A stretch of 64,000 nt of DNA, taken from the NCBI GenBank assembly GCA_947498705.1, contig CANMLW010000002.1, forward strand, positions 1 through 64,000, read 5' to 3'. Made by a program: the position numbers and the translations under genes. The stretch comes from an uncultured Aquimarina sp. GTDB lineage: Bacteria > Bacteroidota > Bacteroidia > Flavobacteriales > Flavobacteriaceae. Position 1 is the first letter of the stretch. Each line of letters starts with the position of its first letter. Under the pieces are notes generated by a model. That model had not been told where the DNA came from. It worked only from the letters and a program-made list of their open reading frames with translations, and did not search any database. Positions 17,867 through 26,767 of this stretch are shown piece by piece.

Positions 17867-18568
17867 TTATTTGTTATTGTACTTGGTTTCTGGAGCTATT
17901 CTATCGATTCTATCCTGTATTCGTTGCTCCATTGTATCTGGTAAAACACCTTTCAGAATAAAGAAAATGCCAAAAATAATCATCATTACACTAATAATCC
18001 TTTTGGTTAAATAAGTTCTTCTAGGCGTCAGTTTTTTCTTTAACCTTTTTGCTAGTAACATTTTAAAAACATCTACTATCAAATACGTTGCTAAAACCAC
18101 AGAAAAAAAATACAAAATTCTATTTGTATTCATATCTAATTGAGGTCCAATTACAATAATAATACTCAACCAAAATCCAAGTACTCCTATATTTATAAAA
18201 TTGAGTAAAAAACCTTTAATAAACAACATTATATAATTATGTTTATTAATGACTTCGACAGAAGTATCCCTAAGTTTATTATAATTTTTTTTTTCTTTTA
18301 TAAAAGAAATGACACCATAAGTAGCTAATAACATTCCTCCAAAAATAAATAGTGCAGGGTCATCTTTTATTTTTTCTAAAATTTTATTGGTACTAAAATA
18401 TGCGATTAGAATAAATACTATATCAGCAAAAATCACGCCCATATCTACTGCAAGAGCAGCTCTAAAACCTTTAATAGCAGCTGTTTCTAACAGTACAAAA
18501 AAAACCGGACCTATTAAAAAAGCTAATAAAAGACCTAATGGTATCGCTGCCTGCGCATCTTGAAGCAT
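17867..18568 (-). CDS. LysE/RhtB-family exporter
   Basis: A 233-residue inner-membrane protein with about six hydrophobic helices. The N-terminus PLGLLLAFLIGPVFFVLLET carries the GP(V/A)FF pattern of the LysE translocator superfamily, which exports amino acids or related small molecules. A charged stretch KEKKNYNKLRDT near residue 90-100 is the cytoplasmic loop between the two three-helix halves. The substrate cannot be inferred. A TAACTTTG box lies 20 bp upstream. The C-terminal end abuts the tRNA-Cys terminator on the other strand. Confidence 0.85.
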   Translation of the reverse strand: MLQDAQAAIPLGLLLAFLIGPVFFVLLETAAIKGFRAALAVDMGVIFADIVFILIAYFSTNKILEKIKDDPALFIFGGMLLATYGVISFIKEKKNYNKLRDTSVEVINKHNYIMLFIKGFLLNFINIGVLGFWLSIIIVIGPQLDMNTNRILYFFSVVLATYLIVDVFKMLLAKRLKKKLTPRRTYLTKRIISVMMIIFGIFFILKGVLPDTMEQRIQDRIDRIAPETKYNNK

Positions 18569-18588
18569 AGTGTCAGTAAGATTTAAGA

Positions 18589-18596
18589 CAAAGTTA
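18589..18596 (-). promoter_or_regulatory. -7 promoter box for the LysE-type gene
   Basis: Minus-strand TAACTTTG matches TAnnTTTG, 20 bp upstream of the ATG. Confidence 0.55.
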
Positions 18597-18651
18597 AAAA
18601 ACTAATACCAATTCAGCTATTAATTAAATATGAAGTTCTATTTTTATTAAA

Positions 18652-19326
18652 TCAGTTAATTTCTAAAATTTTACCTCCCAAAAGTTTTTGAGAATCTATT
18701 TCTTTTGGATTTCCATAAATCTTTATGGTTCCTCCTGCATTTGTATTGGCTTTTACATACTTCTTGGCATGTACTTCTGCGATTCCTCCTGCACTTACTT
18801 TTACCTGTGTTATTAAGGTTTTTAGTGGTTTGGCATAATACTGTCCTCCAGATGTAATTATCGCCTCTTGTTCTTCTGCTTTACCATGCACTTCTATCTC
18901 TCCTCCTGTAATCGTTTTGGTATATAAAAAACCAGTTTCTATTTGTGCTAATATACTACCTCCTTCTTGTGCTCTTAGATCTAAATGATCTGCAAAAAGA
19001 ACATCCTTTGCTTCTACTCTAGCTCCTTCATTAACATCAATCTTATGGATATTTGTATAATAGACAACAACCTTTGTATTATTAGTATCCCAAAGGTTAT
19101 TTAACGACATTCTAATTTTAAGTAAATTTCCATTTTGTACTACCACTACTTCTCTTCTCTTAATACCGGTAATTTTTACTTCATTTTTATCAGATTTGAT
19201 CAAAGTTAATTGTATCTTATCAAATACCTTCAACTCTGTAAAACTACCAATATCTTTAAGAATCTCATGTTGTGACTGAGCGCAAATTGTGGTCAATAAT
19301 GCAAAAAGAAATATTATTTTTTTCAT
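18652..19326 (-). CDS. Head GIN domain (DUF2807) secreted protein
   Basis: A 224-residue protein with a Sec signal peptide (residues 1-18, ends CAQSQ). The mature protein begins with IGSFTELKVFDKIQLTLIKSD, the usual opening of DUF2807, and continues as a right-handed beta-helix-like series of short strands rich in Gly (VNEGARVEAKDV, TSGGQYYAKPL, SAGGIAEVHAKK, NAGGTIKIYGNP). The family is widespread in Bacteroidota, located in the periplasm or at the cell surface, and has no established function. It lies between rnr and the LysE-type gene, both on the same strand. Confidence 0.85.
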   Translation of the reverse strand: MKKIIFLFALLTTICAQSQHEILKDIGSFTELKVFDKIQLTLIKSDKNEVKITGIKRREVVVVQNGNLLKIRMSLNNLWDTNNTKVVVYYTNIHKIDVNEGARVEAKDVLFADHLDLRAQEGGSILAQIETGFLYTKTITGGEIEVHGKAEEQEAIITSGGQYYAKPLKTLITQVKVSAGGIAEVHAKKYVKANTNAGGTIKIYGNPKEIDSQKLLGGKILEIN

Positions 19327-19410
19327 CCTATATTTTAAATTAAACTACTAAAATCCTTTATGTTTTGGATTAAAAGGAAAGCTTATAAAATAAACGACAT
19401 ATTTACATAT

Positions 19411-21609
19411 TTATTCCATCTCATCCTTACTACCCAGTAAGATAAAATCAAGATGGCGTTTTACAAGATCTGCGTTTTTCACTTTTACATACACTTCATC
19501 ACCTAATTGGTATATTTTTTTGGTACGTTCACCAACTACAGCATATTCATCCTGATCAAATATATAGTGATCATCATCAAGGTCTTTAAGTCGAATCATG
19601 CCTTCGCATTTATTATCAATAATTTCGACATAAATTCCCCATTCGGTAACGCCAGAAATAACTCCTAAAAAATGATCATTTTCATGATCCTTCATGAATT
19701 TTATCTGCATATATTTGATAGAATCTCTTTCTGCACTTGCAGCTAGACCTTCCATATTACTACTATGGTTACATCTCTCTTCATACTCTTCTTCACCAAC
19801 AGATTTTCCTTTATCCAGATAATGTTGTAACAAACGGTGTGCCATAACATCAGGGTACCTTCGTATAGGAGAAGTAAAATGTGAATAATACTCGAATGCT
19901 AATCCATAATGTCCTATGTTATGTGTTGTATACTCTGCTTTACTCATACTGCGTATGGCAAGAGTATCTACCAGGTTTTGTTCTTTTTTACCTTGTACAT
20001 CTTTTAATAATCCATTTAAGGATTTGGTGGTAGTGCTACGATCTCTAAGATCCAGTTTATATCCAAATCGACCAATTATATTTTGTAATGCAGCCAATTT
20101 CTCATCGTTTGGTTCGTCATGTACTCGATAAACGAAGGTTTTTTTAGGAGCTTGCTTTCCGATGAATTCTGCCACTTTTTTATTAGCAAGCAACATGAAC
20201 TCTTCAATAAGCTTATTAGCATCCTTAGAAGTCTTAAAAAACACTCCTACCGGCTCGCTATTTTTATTTAAAGCAAACTTCACTTCTACTTTATCAAAAG
20301 ATATTGCTCCCTGCCCCATTCTCTTTGTGCGCATAATTTTTGCAAGTTCATCTAATTTAAGAACTGCTTCTGCTACACTTGTATCTGCTTTATAAGTTTC
20401 TCCTGTCAAAGAAATATCAGCAGGTATCTCATTTTCTTTGGTTTCTATGATATGCTGTGCCTCTTCATATGCAAATCGAGCATCAGAGTAAGTCACTGTT
20501 CTACCAAACCATTGATTTTTTATTTCTGCTTTATCATTCAACTCAAACACAGCAGAAAACGTATACTTCTCTTCATGAGGTCTTAAGGAACAAGCATTAT
20601 TAGATAATACCTCTGGTAGCATAGGTACTACTCTATCTACCAGATACACTGATGTTGCTCTTTCATAAGCTTCATCATCCAAAATTGTTCCTGGTTTCAC
20701 ATAGTGAGATACATCTGCAATATGAATTCCTATTTCATAATTTCCATTTTCTAAAACCTGAAACGATAAGGCATCATCAAAATCTTTAGCATCTTTAGGA
20801 TCAATAGTAAACGTAAGTGTTTTTCTCATATCTCTCCGCTTATCAATTTCAGATTGTTGGATAGATGTATCTAGTTGATCTGCATAAGCTTCTACTTCTT
20901 CAGGAAACTCATAAGGTAAACCATATTGTGCTAATATGGCATGAATTTCGGTATTGTGCTCACCAGGTTTTCCCAGAACTTTTAACACTCTACCAAATGG
21001 AGATTCTGCATTATCGGGCCAATCCTCTACTTTTACAAGGACCTTATCCCCGTGTTCTGCAGACGCTATTTTATTTTTAGGAATGAAAATATCGGTATAC
21101 ATTCTAGTATCCTGGATATTTACAAAAGCATAATTTTTCTGAATTTCTATTACTCCTACAAATTCATCCTTTTTACGTGAAATAATCCTGGATATTTCAC
21201 CTTCACTTTTCCCTCTACGCTTTCTTCGGTATATGTATACTTCTACTTCATCACCATGTAATGATTTGTTTAGGTTGTTTGCCGGAATAAAAATATCATC
21301 ATCCAGATCTTCAACAACTACATATCCTGTACCTTTCGAAGTTATTTCTAAAATGCCTGTATACGTATTAATATTTGGGACGAGTCTAAATTTACCTCTT
21401 TCTACTTCTTCTATTTGTTTTTTAGCGGCAAGTTGTGCTAATTTCTTAATAATCTGATTCCTACTACTAGCATCATTGACTCCAAATTTTGCAGCAATCT
21501 GTTTGTAATTGAAACTTTTAGAAGATTCTGCTTTTAATATTTTAAGTATTCCTTGGGTTATATTCTCTATTTTTGGAGATTTTTTTCTTCTACCTCTCTT
21601 TCTTCTCAT
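19411..21609 (-). CDS. rnr: Ribonuclease R (RNB-family 3'-5' exoribonuclease)
   Basis: A 732-residue hydrolytic exonuclease that degrades structured RNA. The very basic N-terminus RRKRGRRKK is followed by an HTH/winged region (FNYKQIAAKFGVND), cold-shock domains (about 80-220), and the RNB catalytic core with the metal-binding aspartates in DPKDAKDFDDALS near residue 265. The signature HFTSPIRRYPDVMAHR lies near 565. A C-terminal S1 domain (GVISGVTEWGIYVEI, near 640-720) completes the standard layout. The start codon ATG at 21609 is clear. A 990-bp region without genes lies upstream. Confidence 0.96.
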   Translation of the reverse strand: MRRKRGRRKKSPKIENITQGILKILKAESSKSFNYKQIAAKFGVNDASSRNQIIKKLAQLAAKKQIEEVERGKFRLVPNINTYTGILEITSKGTGYVVVEDLDDDIFIPANNLNKSLHGDEVEVYIYRRKRRGKSEGEISRIISRKKDEFVGVIEIQKNYAFVNIQDTRMYTDIFIPKNKIASAEHGDKVLVKVEDWPDNAESPFGRVLKVLGKPGEHNTEIHAILAQYGLPYEFPEEVEAYADQLDTSIQQSEIDKRRDMRKTLTFTIDPKDAKDFDDALSFQVLENGNYEIGIHIADVSHYVKPGTILDDEAYERATSVYLVDRVVPMLPEVLSNNACSLRPHEEKYTFSAVFELNDKAEIKNQWFGRTVTYSDARFAYEEAQHIIETKENEIPADISLTGETYKADTSVAEAVLKLDELAKIMRTKRMGQGAISFDKVEVKFALNKNSEPVGVFFKTSKDANKLIEEFMLLANKKVAEFIGKQAPKKTFVYRVHDEPNDEKLAALQNIIGRFGYKLDLRDRSTTTKSLNGLLKDVQGKKEQNLVDTLAIRSMSKAEYTTHNIGHYGLAFEYYSHFTSPIRRYPDVMAHRLLQHYLDKGKSVGEEEYEERCNHSSNMEGLAASAERDSIKYMQIKFMKDHENDHFLGVISGVTEWGIYVEIIDNKCEGMIRLKDLDDDHYIFDQDEYAVVGERTKKIYQLGDEVYVKVKNADLVKRHLDFILLGSKDEME

Positions 21610-22237
21610 TAAATATCTGTTCTATATTTATGCTAAAAGTACTGTTTATCTTTTAACATTTAAGGTTTTAGTTTTAAACTTTCATTAACTAATAGATGTA
21701 CGGAAATATATAGTTATCTAAAAATCAATTGATAAGATCATTTTTTTTACACGTATTCGTGTTCTACGAATAATATACGCTACTTTAATATACAAAATAA
21801 TAGATTGAATCACAGTTTTTTACTTAATTTATTCTGAAACCAACCTTCTAAAGTACTACTATTTCCCGATCAAAAATTTCTAATCCTCACAAAAGAACTT
21901 TTTAAATACTTCTCATACTCTAAACAAAAAGAAAAAAGAATTCATTTAACTAATTCGATTTTAAAACAGTTCTTAACATATAGTATTATATATTCTTTTT
22001 TCTTTTTAAATTTTAAAATAAATATTGATGATTATTATATAGTGTGAATAGCGGTATAACTTTTTTGAATTTTATTAGGATTTTAAGTTACATCAAATTT
22101 CTAGAAACATATGAACAGGATATTAAATATGTAAACTCTTGAAAATGTTCTAAAAATAGATTTTAATTAACAATTGTTGATAGTTATTAAACACATATTA
22201 TTTTTGATATTATTCTAAAAAAAGTGGAGTTCATAAC

Positions 22238-22414
22238 ATGAATTTAATGTTTAAAAACTTCGCCAAAAAAACTAGAGTTATAATTTTGATTTTTGATGAT
22301 ACTGCTTGTATTCTAATAATATTTAAGATTACCAAAAATACTTTCTCAATTTTAGTAACTATTTATTCACTTTCAATGTTAACAGAAGGTAAGGAGTTAT
22401 TAACATTGGGGTAA
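22238..22414 (+). CDS. Possible 58-residue small ORF or gene remnant
   Basis: ATG at 22238 to TAA at 22412-22414. The product begins MNLMFKNFAKKTRVIILIFDD and has a hydrophobic segment at residues about 13-30. The pattern of a basic cluster followed by a hydrophobic helix faintly recalls the N-terminus of membrane-bound polysaccharide dehydratases, so it could be a remnant; this is speculation. No promoter or ribosome binding site supports it and it lies in low-complexity AT-rich DNA. Most likely it is not a functional gene. Confidence 0.2.
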   Translation: MNLMFKNFAKKTRVIILIFDDTACILIIFKITKNTFSILVTIYSLSMLTEGKELLTLG

Positions 22415-22464
22415 CATTTACTTAAATTATTGACTTTTCGGAGTTTACTTGTTTAGGATTAAAT

Positions 22465-22472
22465 TATCTTTG
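22465..22472 (+). promoter_or_regulatory. -7 promoter box upstream of rpiB
   Basis: TATCTTTG, perfect TAnnTTTG. It lies 129 bp before the rpiB ATG, predicting an unusually long leader of about 120 nt. Confidence 0.5.
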
Positions 22473-22601
22473 CAATGCTAAATGAAATTAAAATAAACGG
22501 ATAAAATCGATATAATTAAAATAATTATTCAGTTGTATGTTTACTGATTATTTTAATCGTCGAAGATTCTATCTGACCCCTAAAACAATAAAATTAAACA
22601 G

Positions 22602-23036
22602 ATGAAAATAGCTATTGGAAACGATCACGCAGGAACAGATTATAAACTTGCCATTAAGACATTTTTAGAGTCTGAAGGAATTGAAGTTATTAATTATGGT
22701 ACAAATGAAAATTCTAGTGTCGATTATCCGGATTTTGTACATCCAGTGGCAAAAGATGTAGACACCAGCAAAGTTACTTACGGAATTTTAATTTGCGGTA
22801 GTGGAAATGGTGTTGCTATGACTGCAAACAAATATACTAATGTACGTGCTGGGCTTTGTTGGACAAAAGAAATTACAGAATTAACTCGTTTACATAATAA
22901 TGCAAATATTATTTGTGTTCCTGCTAGATTTACATCCTTACCGCAGGCCGTAGAGATGATAAAAACATTTTTGGCAACAGAATTTGAAGGTGGAAGACAC
23001 CAAAATCGAGTAGACAAAATACCAATGTGTTTGTAA
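22602..23036 (+). CDS. rpiB: Ribose-5-phosphate isomerase B
   Basis: Interconverts ribose-5-phosphate and ribulose-5-phosphate in the non-oxidative pentose phosphate pathway. The 144-residue protein has the RpiB/LacAB fold with GNDHAGTDYK at residues 6-15, VDYPDFVHPVA, the active-site Cys in LICGSGNGVAM near residue 67, and the phosphate-binding region at GGRHQNRV. No rpiA is visible here. The upstream leader is long (about 120 nt). The acetyltransferase gene starts 51 bp downstream and is likely cotranscribed. Confidence 0.95.
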   Translation: MKIAIGNDHAGTDYKLAIKTFLESEGIEVINYGTNENSSVDYPDFVHPVAKDVDTSKVTYGILICGSGNGVAMTANKYTNVRAGLCWTKEITELTRLHNNANIICVPARFTSLPQAVEMIKTFLATEFEGGRHQNRVDKIPMCL

Positions 23037-23087
23037 TCGAATAAATTGAAGATTATTTAGCATTATTGATTGTACAAGGTTAATACT

Positions 23088-23534
23088 ATGAAGCTTACTT
23101 TTGAAGTTAAACGCTTTAAAGAACTTTCTGCGTTAGAATTATATAAAATTCTGCGCTTACGCGCAGAGGTATTTATAATAGAACAAAATTGCATTTATCA
23201 AGATATAGACGACAAGGATCAAAAAGCACTACATGTTATAGGGTATAAAAATGAAGAAATAGTAGCATATACCAGACTTTTTGATGCGGGTCAATATTTT
23301 GAAAACCCTAGTATAGGTAGGGTAGTAGTATCACAAGAAGAAAGAAAATACGGCTATGGGCATGATCTTATAAAAGCAAGTATCCATGCTATTGATACGC
23401 ATTATAAGGATCATAAAATAAAAATTTCTGCGCAAAAATATTTGAAAAAATTCTACCAGTCACATGGTTTTGAACAAGTAGGAGAGGAGTACCTCGAAGA
23501 TGGAATACCTCATATAGGGATGATACGAATATAA
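23088..23534 (+). CDS. ElaA-like GNAT-family N-acetyltransferase
   Basis: A 148-residue protein beginning MKLTFEVKRFKEL at the ATG 23088 (the frame extends to a TTG at 23070, which is less likely). It shows the GNAT core: LRLRAEVFIIEQN, the beta-strand IGRVVVSQEERKYGYGHDL with the acetyl-CoA pyrophosphate loop variant, and the closing FYQSHGFEQVGEEYLEDGIPHIGM. This combination is typical of the ElaA subfamily, whose acceptor is unknown. It follows rpiB by 51 bp and a hairpin follows its stop codon, so the pair probably forms an operon. Confidence 0.88.
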   Translation: MKLTFEVKRFKELSALELYKILRLRAEVFIIEQNCIYQDIDDKDQKALHVIGYKNEEIVAYTRLFDAGQYFENPSIGRVVVSQEERKYGYGHDLIKASIHAIDTHYKDHKIKISAQKYLKKFYQSHGFEQVGEEYLEDGIPHIGMIRI

Positions 23535-23540
23535 ATTATT

Positions 23541-23589
23541 CCTCATTTTTTATATTGATTATTCCAGAGTTGCTTTATAAAAAATGAGG
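23541..23589 (+). terminator. Terminator-like hairpin after the GNAT gene
   Basis: Perfect 14-bp inverted repeat (CCTCATTTTTTATA and complement) with a 21-nt loop, 6 bp past the stop. No U-tract follows the stem, so it could also be a 3'-end stabiliser. Confidence 0.45.
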
Positions 23590-23805
23590 GATCTATTAAT
23601 TAGATTATGAGAAACAGAATGTTGAAATTCTTTGACATAAGTACCTATAGGAGATTTTAAAATTTAGTTTTATAAAACAATTAAATGCTTCTGTGAGCTA
23701 TGACCTTTCCAAAAACAACAACAATTTGTAAATTAGGCTAACTACGCTCTATTTTTTTGCCATTCTACCTCTAGTTTTGCTTCTAAAGCATTACAAAATT
23801 AATAG

Positions 23806-24018
23806 GTTTTTGGATTTTATGATCAAACAAATAGAATAGAATTACTTGAGCGAATTGATCGATTAATTAAGTTAGAAGCAACAGGACCTCCAGAATCTCT
23901 GGCATTGCGTTTAGGTATCTCAAAAAATAGTGTTTATAGAATTATTAATCTAATGAAACGATTAACAATTTATACAAATACAACTACTTCTTTTAACAAG
24001 AACCTTGATATAATTTGA
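23806..24018 (+). pseudogene. Remnant of a small helix-turn-helix protein gene
   Basis: The frame is open after a TAG at 23803 up to TGA at 24016-24018 but has no start codon; the only nearby ATG (23819) is in another phase and stops at once. The translation contains RIELLERIDRLIKLEATG followed by ESLALRLGISKNSVYRII, which closely follows the HTH pattern of a small (about 75-residue) Bacteroidota transcription-factor-like family. The part after the HTH does not continue as expected. The beginning appears truncated and frameshifted. I call it decayed; a non-canonical start cannot be excluded. Confidence 0.55.
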
Positions 24019-24308
24019 GATAGAAAACAGGAATATACCTTCATAAAACTTCTAAATTAGAAGCTTTCTTCACTACACTTAGGTTAAAAAAAGCTTAAAA
24101 AAACTGCTGTCTTTTCTCAACACCAAAAAATGAGACCACGATGTTCTACTATTGACATGTAATAAGATTGATACAGAGATTATCTTATATAAATCAAGTT
24201 AGAAAGCATATGTTTTTCTATTTGAGATCACAATATACATGTATAGACATAAACCCAGAGTGTCTTTAAATGTTCAGGGGGAAAAATTAAATTAAATTTT
24301 TATTTATT

Positions 24309-24470
24309 ATGTTAAATCAAATTTCAAAACTAGGAATAACCCTAGACAGAACTGCATTAAGAACAGTTAATGGAGGAGAAACACGTAATTGTGGTGTAGG
24401 CCAGGTAATGGACCCTAGAACAGGTCAATGTAAAGATAAAGGTGGGGATCCAGGAAGCGGTAATCCATAA
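24309..24470 (+). CDS. Double-glycine-leader precursor peptide (53 residues)
   Basis: Short gene from ATG 24309 to TAA 24468-24470. The leader MLNQISKLGITLDRTALRTV ends in NGG, after which the core contains two Cys about 14 residues apart (ETRNCGVG and TGQCKDK) and a Gly/Pro/Asp-rich tail. The leader matches the pattern M..QIS.LG.TL...A.....NGG of the two tandem peptides at 43.5-44 kb. Double-Gly leaders are normally removed by C39-peptidase ABC transporters. No transporter, maturase or immunity gene is adjacent. A perfect terminator follows, so it is an expressed unit on its own. Role unknown; a secreted bacteriocin-like or signalling peptide is inferred. Confidence 0.65.
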   Translation: MLNQISKLGITLDRTALRTVNGGETRNCGVGQVMDPRTGQCKDKGGDPGSGNP

Positions 24471-24490
24471 AAGATTGTTTATAAAGAAAG

Positions 24491-24526
24491 TGAGGAAATT
24501 TAAAAACTTAAATTTCCTCATCTTTT
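24491..24526 (+). terminator. Intrinsic terminator of the 53-residue peptide gene
   Basis: Perfect 13-bp inverted repeat (TGAGGAAATTTAA and complement) with a 4-nt loop followed by TCTTTT, 20 bp after the peptide stop. The same hairpin faces the end of the CtpA-like gene on the other strand. Confidence 0.8.
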
Positions 24527-24536
24527 CTAGAAAAAT

Positions 24537-26159
24537 TTATTTTAAAATCGCTTGGTATTTATTTAAACTACCAAGTATTTCTTTACTTTTTGCCACTTCG
24601 GGATTGTGCGTTACATAGTAATCGTATAACCCTTCTCTATAGAAATAACGTTTAATAATTTCGTCGGTAAGCAGGTTTACAATTTCTGCTTTGTAGGTGT
24701 CTAGTGCAGCTTGCTTAGATTTATTTAGAGAGGCTATAAGCGTATTATAAGTCGATGAGATATCATTGTCTAGTTTTTCTCTTTTAGCAGTTTCTAAGGC
24801 CTTTTTAAACGATTTTTCGGTTTCAGTTTCAAAATTAAACTCTTTTTGATTGACAAACTTTTTAAAATCTTCATAATCGGCATCTGTAAATTTAAAATCA
24901 CCAGAGTTTTTTAATTGATGCGAATAGAAATATTTTGTTCCGTATTCGAAAATGACATTTGATTTTAACAGGGCAGTAGTAATCTTACTAAATTTTGATG
25001 TTTCTAATTCGATATCTGGCTGTATACCTCCACCATCATATACTGTTCTTCCGTTTTTAGTTTTAAAAGCTTTAAAATCTTGTTTATCAATACGTACTGC
25101 TTTATTGTTTTTATCTCTATTCCAGTAGTCCAACGCTTGTATACATCGACCGCTAGGGGTATAATATCTTGAAATCGTGATTTTTAATTGTGTACCGTAG
25201 GTAAGCTTTTTAGGTCTTTGTACCAAACCTTTTCCAAAACTTCTTGCTCCTATAACCACACCTCTATCCAAATCCTGAATACTTCCAGATACAATTTCAC
25301 TGGCAGAAGCACTCCTACCATTTACTAACACTACCAAAGGAATATCAATATCAATAGGTTCTTTTTTTGTAAAATATTCTTTGTTGTATTTTTTTACAAT
25401 AGATTTTGTAGTAGTTATTAATTCTCCTTTAGGCACAAAAATATTTGTGACATTTATTGCCTCACTTAACAAGCCTCCTGGATTGCCTCTAAGATCTAGA
25501 ATAATTTTATCTGCCCCTTCTGCTTTAAGGTTTTTTAAGGCATCAATAGTTTCGCTAGAAGCTTTACTATTAAATTTTGATAAAACAATGTATCCTGTAT
25601 TATCATCTAATAATTTATAATAAGGAACTGCTTTTACTTCTATTTCTTCTCTGGTAAGCACAGTGTTTTTAAGTTCTCCTTGTCTTTTATAGGTAATGTC
25701 GACACTTGTTCCACTAGCACCTTTTAATAGTTCACCTGCATCATCTTTAAAGTCTGCTACTTTTACATCGCCAATTTGTATAATTTCATCACCAGCTTTA
25801 AGTCCTGATTTATCGGCTGGGTATCCCTTATAAGGTTCAATAATGATAATTTTATCTTTTATAGTTCTTACCGAGGCACCAATGCCAGTATACTCTCCTG
25901 CATTTCTAATTTTTGAAGCTTCGACATCTTGCTCGTTCCAGTATTTTGTGTAAGGATCCAGATCATCTAACATAGCTTTTATAGCCGTATCCATAAGTTC
26001 TGCAGGATTCGTTTCGTCTACATAATTCATGTTTAATTCTTTAAACATGGTAGTGAAAATTTCTATTTGCTTTGCAATTTCAAAAAAATCAGATCTAAAA
26101 CTTGCTGTTGATAGTAAAAGAATAACAGCAATTACGGGATATATAATTCTCTTTTTCAT
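24537..26159 (-). CDS. S41-family C-terminal processing peptidase (CtpA/Prc type)
   Basis: A 540-residue periplasmic serine protease that trims or degrades proteins from the C-terminus. A signal or anchor helix (residues about 4-20) is followed by a helical cap, a PDZ domain (GIGASVRTIKDKIIIIEPY to about residue 165) and the S41 core. The catalytic Ser is in NGRSASASEIV near residue 290 and the general-base Lys in SFGKGLVQ near 315. A C-terminal helical extension of about 140 residues follows, as in other Bacteroidota homologues. It starts 46 bp downstream of rnpA on the same strand, a conserved flavobacterial pairing to my knowledge. Confidence 0.93.
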   Translation of the reverse strand: MKKRIIYPVIAVILLLSTASFRSDFFEIAKQIEIFTTMFKELNMNYVDETNPAELMDTAIKAMLDDLDPYTKYWNEQDVEASKIRNAGEYTGIGASVRTIKDKIIIIEPYKGYPADKSGLKAGDEIIQIGDVKVADFKDDAGELLKGASGTSVDITYKRQGELKNTVLTREEIEVKAVPYYKLLDDNTGYIVLSKFNSKASSETIDALKNLKAEGADKIILDLRGNPGGLLSEAINVTNIFVPKGELITTTKSIVKKYNKEYFTKKEPIDIDIPLVVLVNGRSASASEIVSGSIQDLDRGVVIGARSFGKGLVQRPKKLTYGTQLKITISRYYTPSGRCIQALDYWNRDKNNKAVRIDKQDFKAFKTKNGRTVYDGGGIQPDIELETSKFSKITTALLKSNVIFEYGTKYFYSHQLKNSGDFKFTDADYEDFKKFVNQKEFNFETETEKSFKKALETAKREKLDNDISSTYNTLIASLNKSKQAALDTYKAEIVNLLTDEIIKRYFYREGLYDYYVTHNPEVAKSKEILGSLNKYQAILK

Positions 26160-26205
26160 CGATATTTTTAATTATAACGAATTCATTACATTAAAAAATT
26201 CGTTC

Positions 26206-26583
26206 TTATTTTGAATTAACCTCCAATGAGATTAATTGTTGTAATATTTTTTTCATTTTAGATTCGATGCTTTTATAATTAGGCATCTCTTTACCTGCAT
26301 ATAAAAACATAAAATTATACTGAAATGTGGAGTTGGTAACAATATACTTATTTTTTCGATAACTTTCGCGCAGTAAACGCTTTATATGATTGCGGTCTAC
26401 AGCGTTTTTAAAATTACGCTTACTTACAGATACCGCTGCTTTAGTAACTAATTTTCCTTCTCCTTCTGTTTTTTTATAGACCAATCTAATAGGGTATTTA
26501 GAAATTGACTTTCCCTCAGAAAAAAGTAGTTCAATTTCTTTCTTACTTTTTAATCGTTCTTTGTTATGTAAAGTGGCTTTCAT
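26206..26583 (-). CDS. rnpA: Ribonuclease P protein component
   Basis: Small basic protein (125 residues) that binds the RNase P RNA and the 5' leader of pre-tRNAs. The RNR signature is clear in KNAVDRNHIKRLLRESYRKN, preceded by TKAAVSVSKRNFK and by KERLKSKKEIELLF at the N-terminus. rpmH, its neighbour in most bacteria, is absent; in this lineage rnpA is paired with a CtpA-type protease gene instead. The RNA partner rnpB is not in the window. Confidence 0.94.
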   Translation of the reverse strand: MKATLHNKERLKSKKEIELLFSEGKSISKYPIRLVYKKTEGEGKLVTKAAVSVSKRNFKNAVDRNHIKRLLRESYRKNKYIVTNSTFQYNFMFLYAGKEMPNYKSIESKMKKILQQLISLEVNSK

Positions 26584-26715
26584 TTAATTTACTTAATATC
26601 AAAAACTATTGTAGGTAGTAGTAAAAACCTTTGTAGTGAAGTTTGTGACATAAACAGGTAGTAAAAGTAGTAATAAGTAATAAATAACAGAATTATATAA
26701 GCTAAAGATCAAAAA

Positions 26716-26747
26716 AAACGGGTTTTAATCCAAATTAAAACCCGTTT
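26716..26747 (-). terminator. Intrinsic terminator of the M1 peptidase gene
   Basis: Perfect 14-bp inverted repeat (AAACGGGTTTTAAT and complement) with a 4-nt loop. On the minus strand it ends in a run of eight T, 20 bp past the M1 peptidase stop codon. Confidence 0.85.
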
Positions 26748-26767
26748 GCACTACTTTATGTTATAAA

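Larger units (their letters stand above)
21610..22601. other. 992-bp intergenic region upstream of rnr and rpiB
   Basis: Divergent promoter region, very AT-rich and unusually long for this window. It holds the rpiB -7 box at 22465-22472 and one weak 58-codon reading frame at 22238-22414 (listed separately). I see no RNA gene, repeat shared with other parts of the window, or tandem array. Confidence 0.5.
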
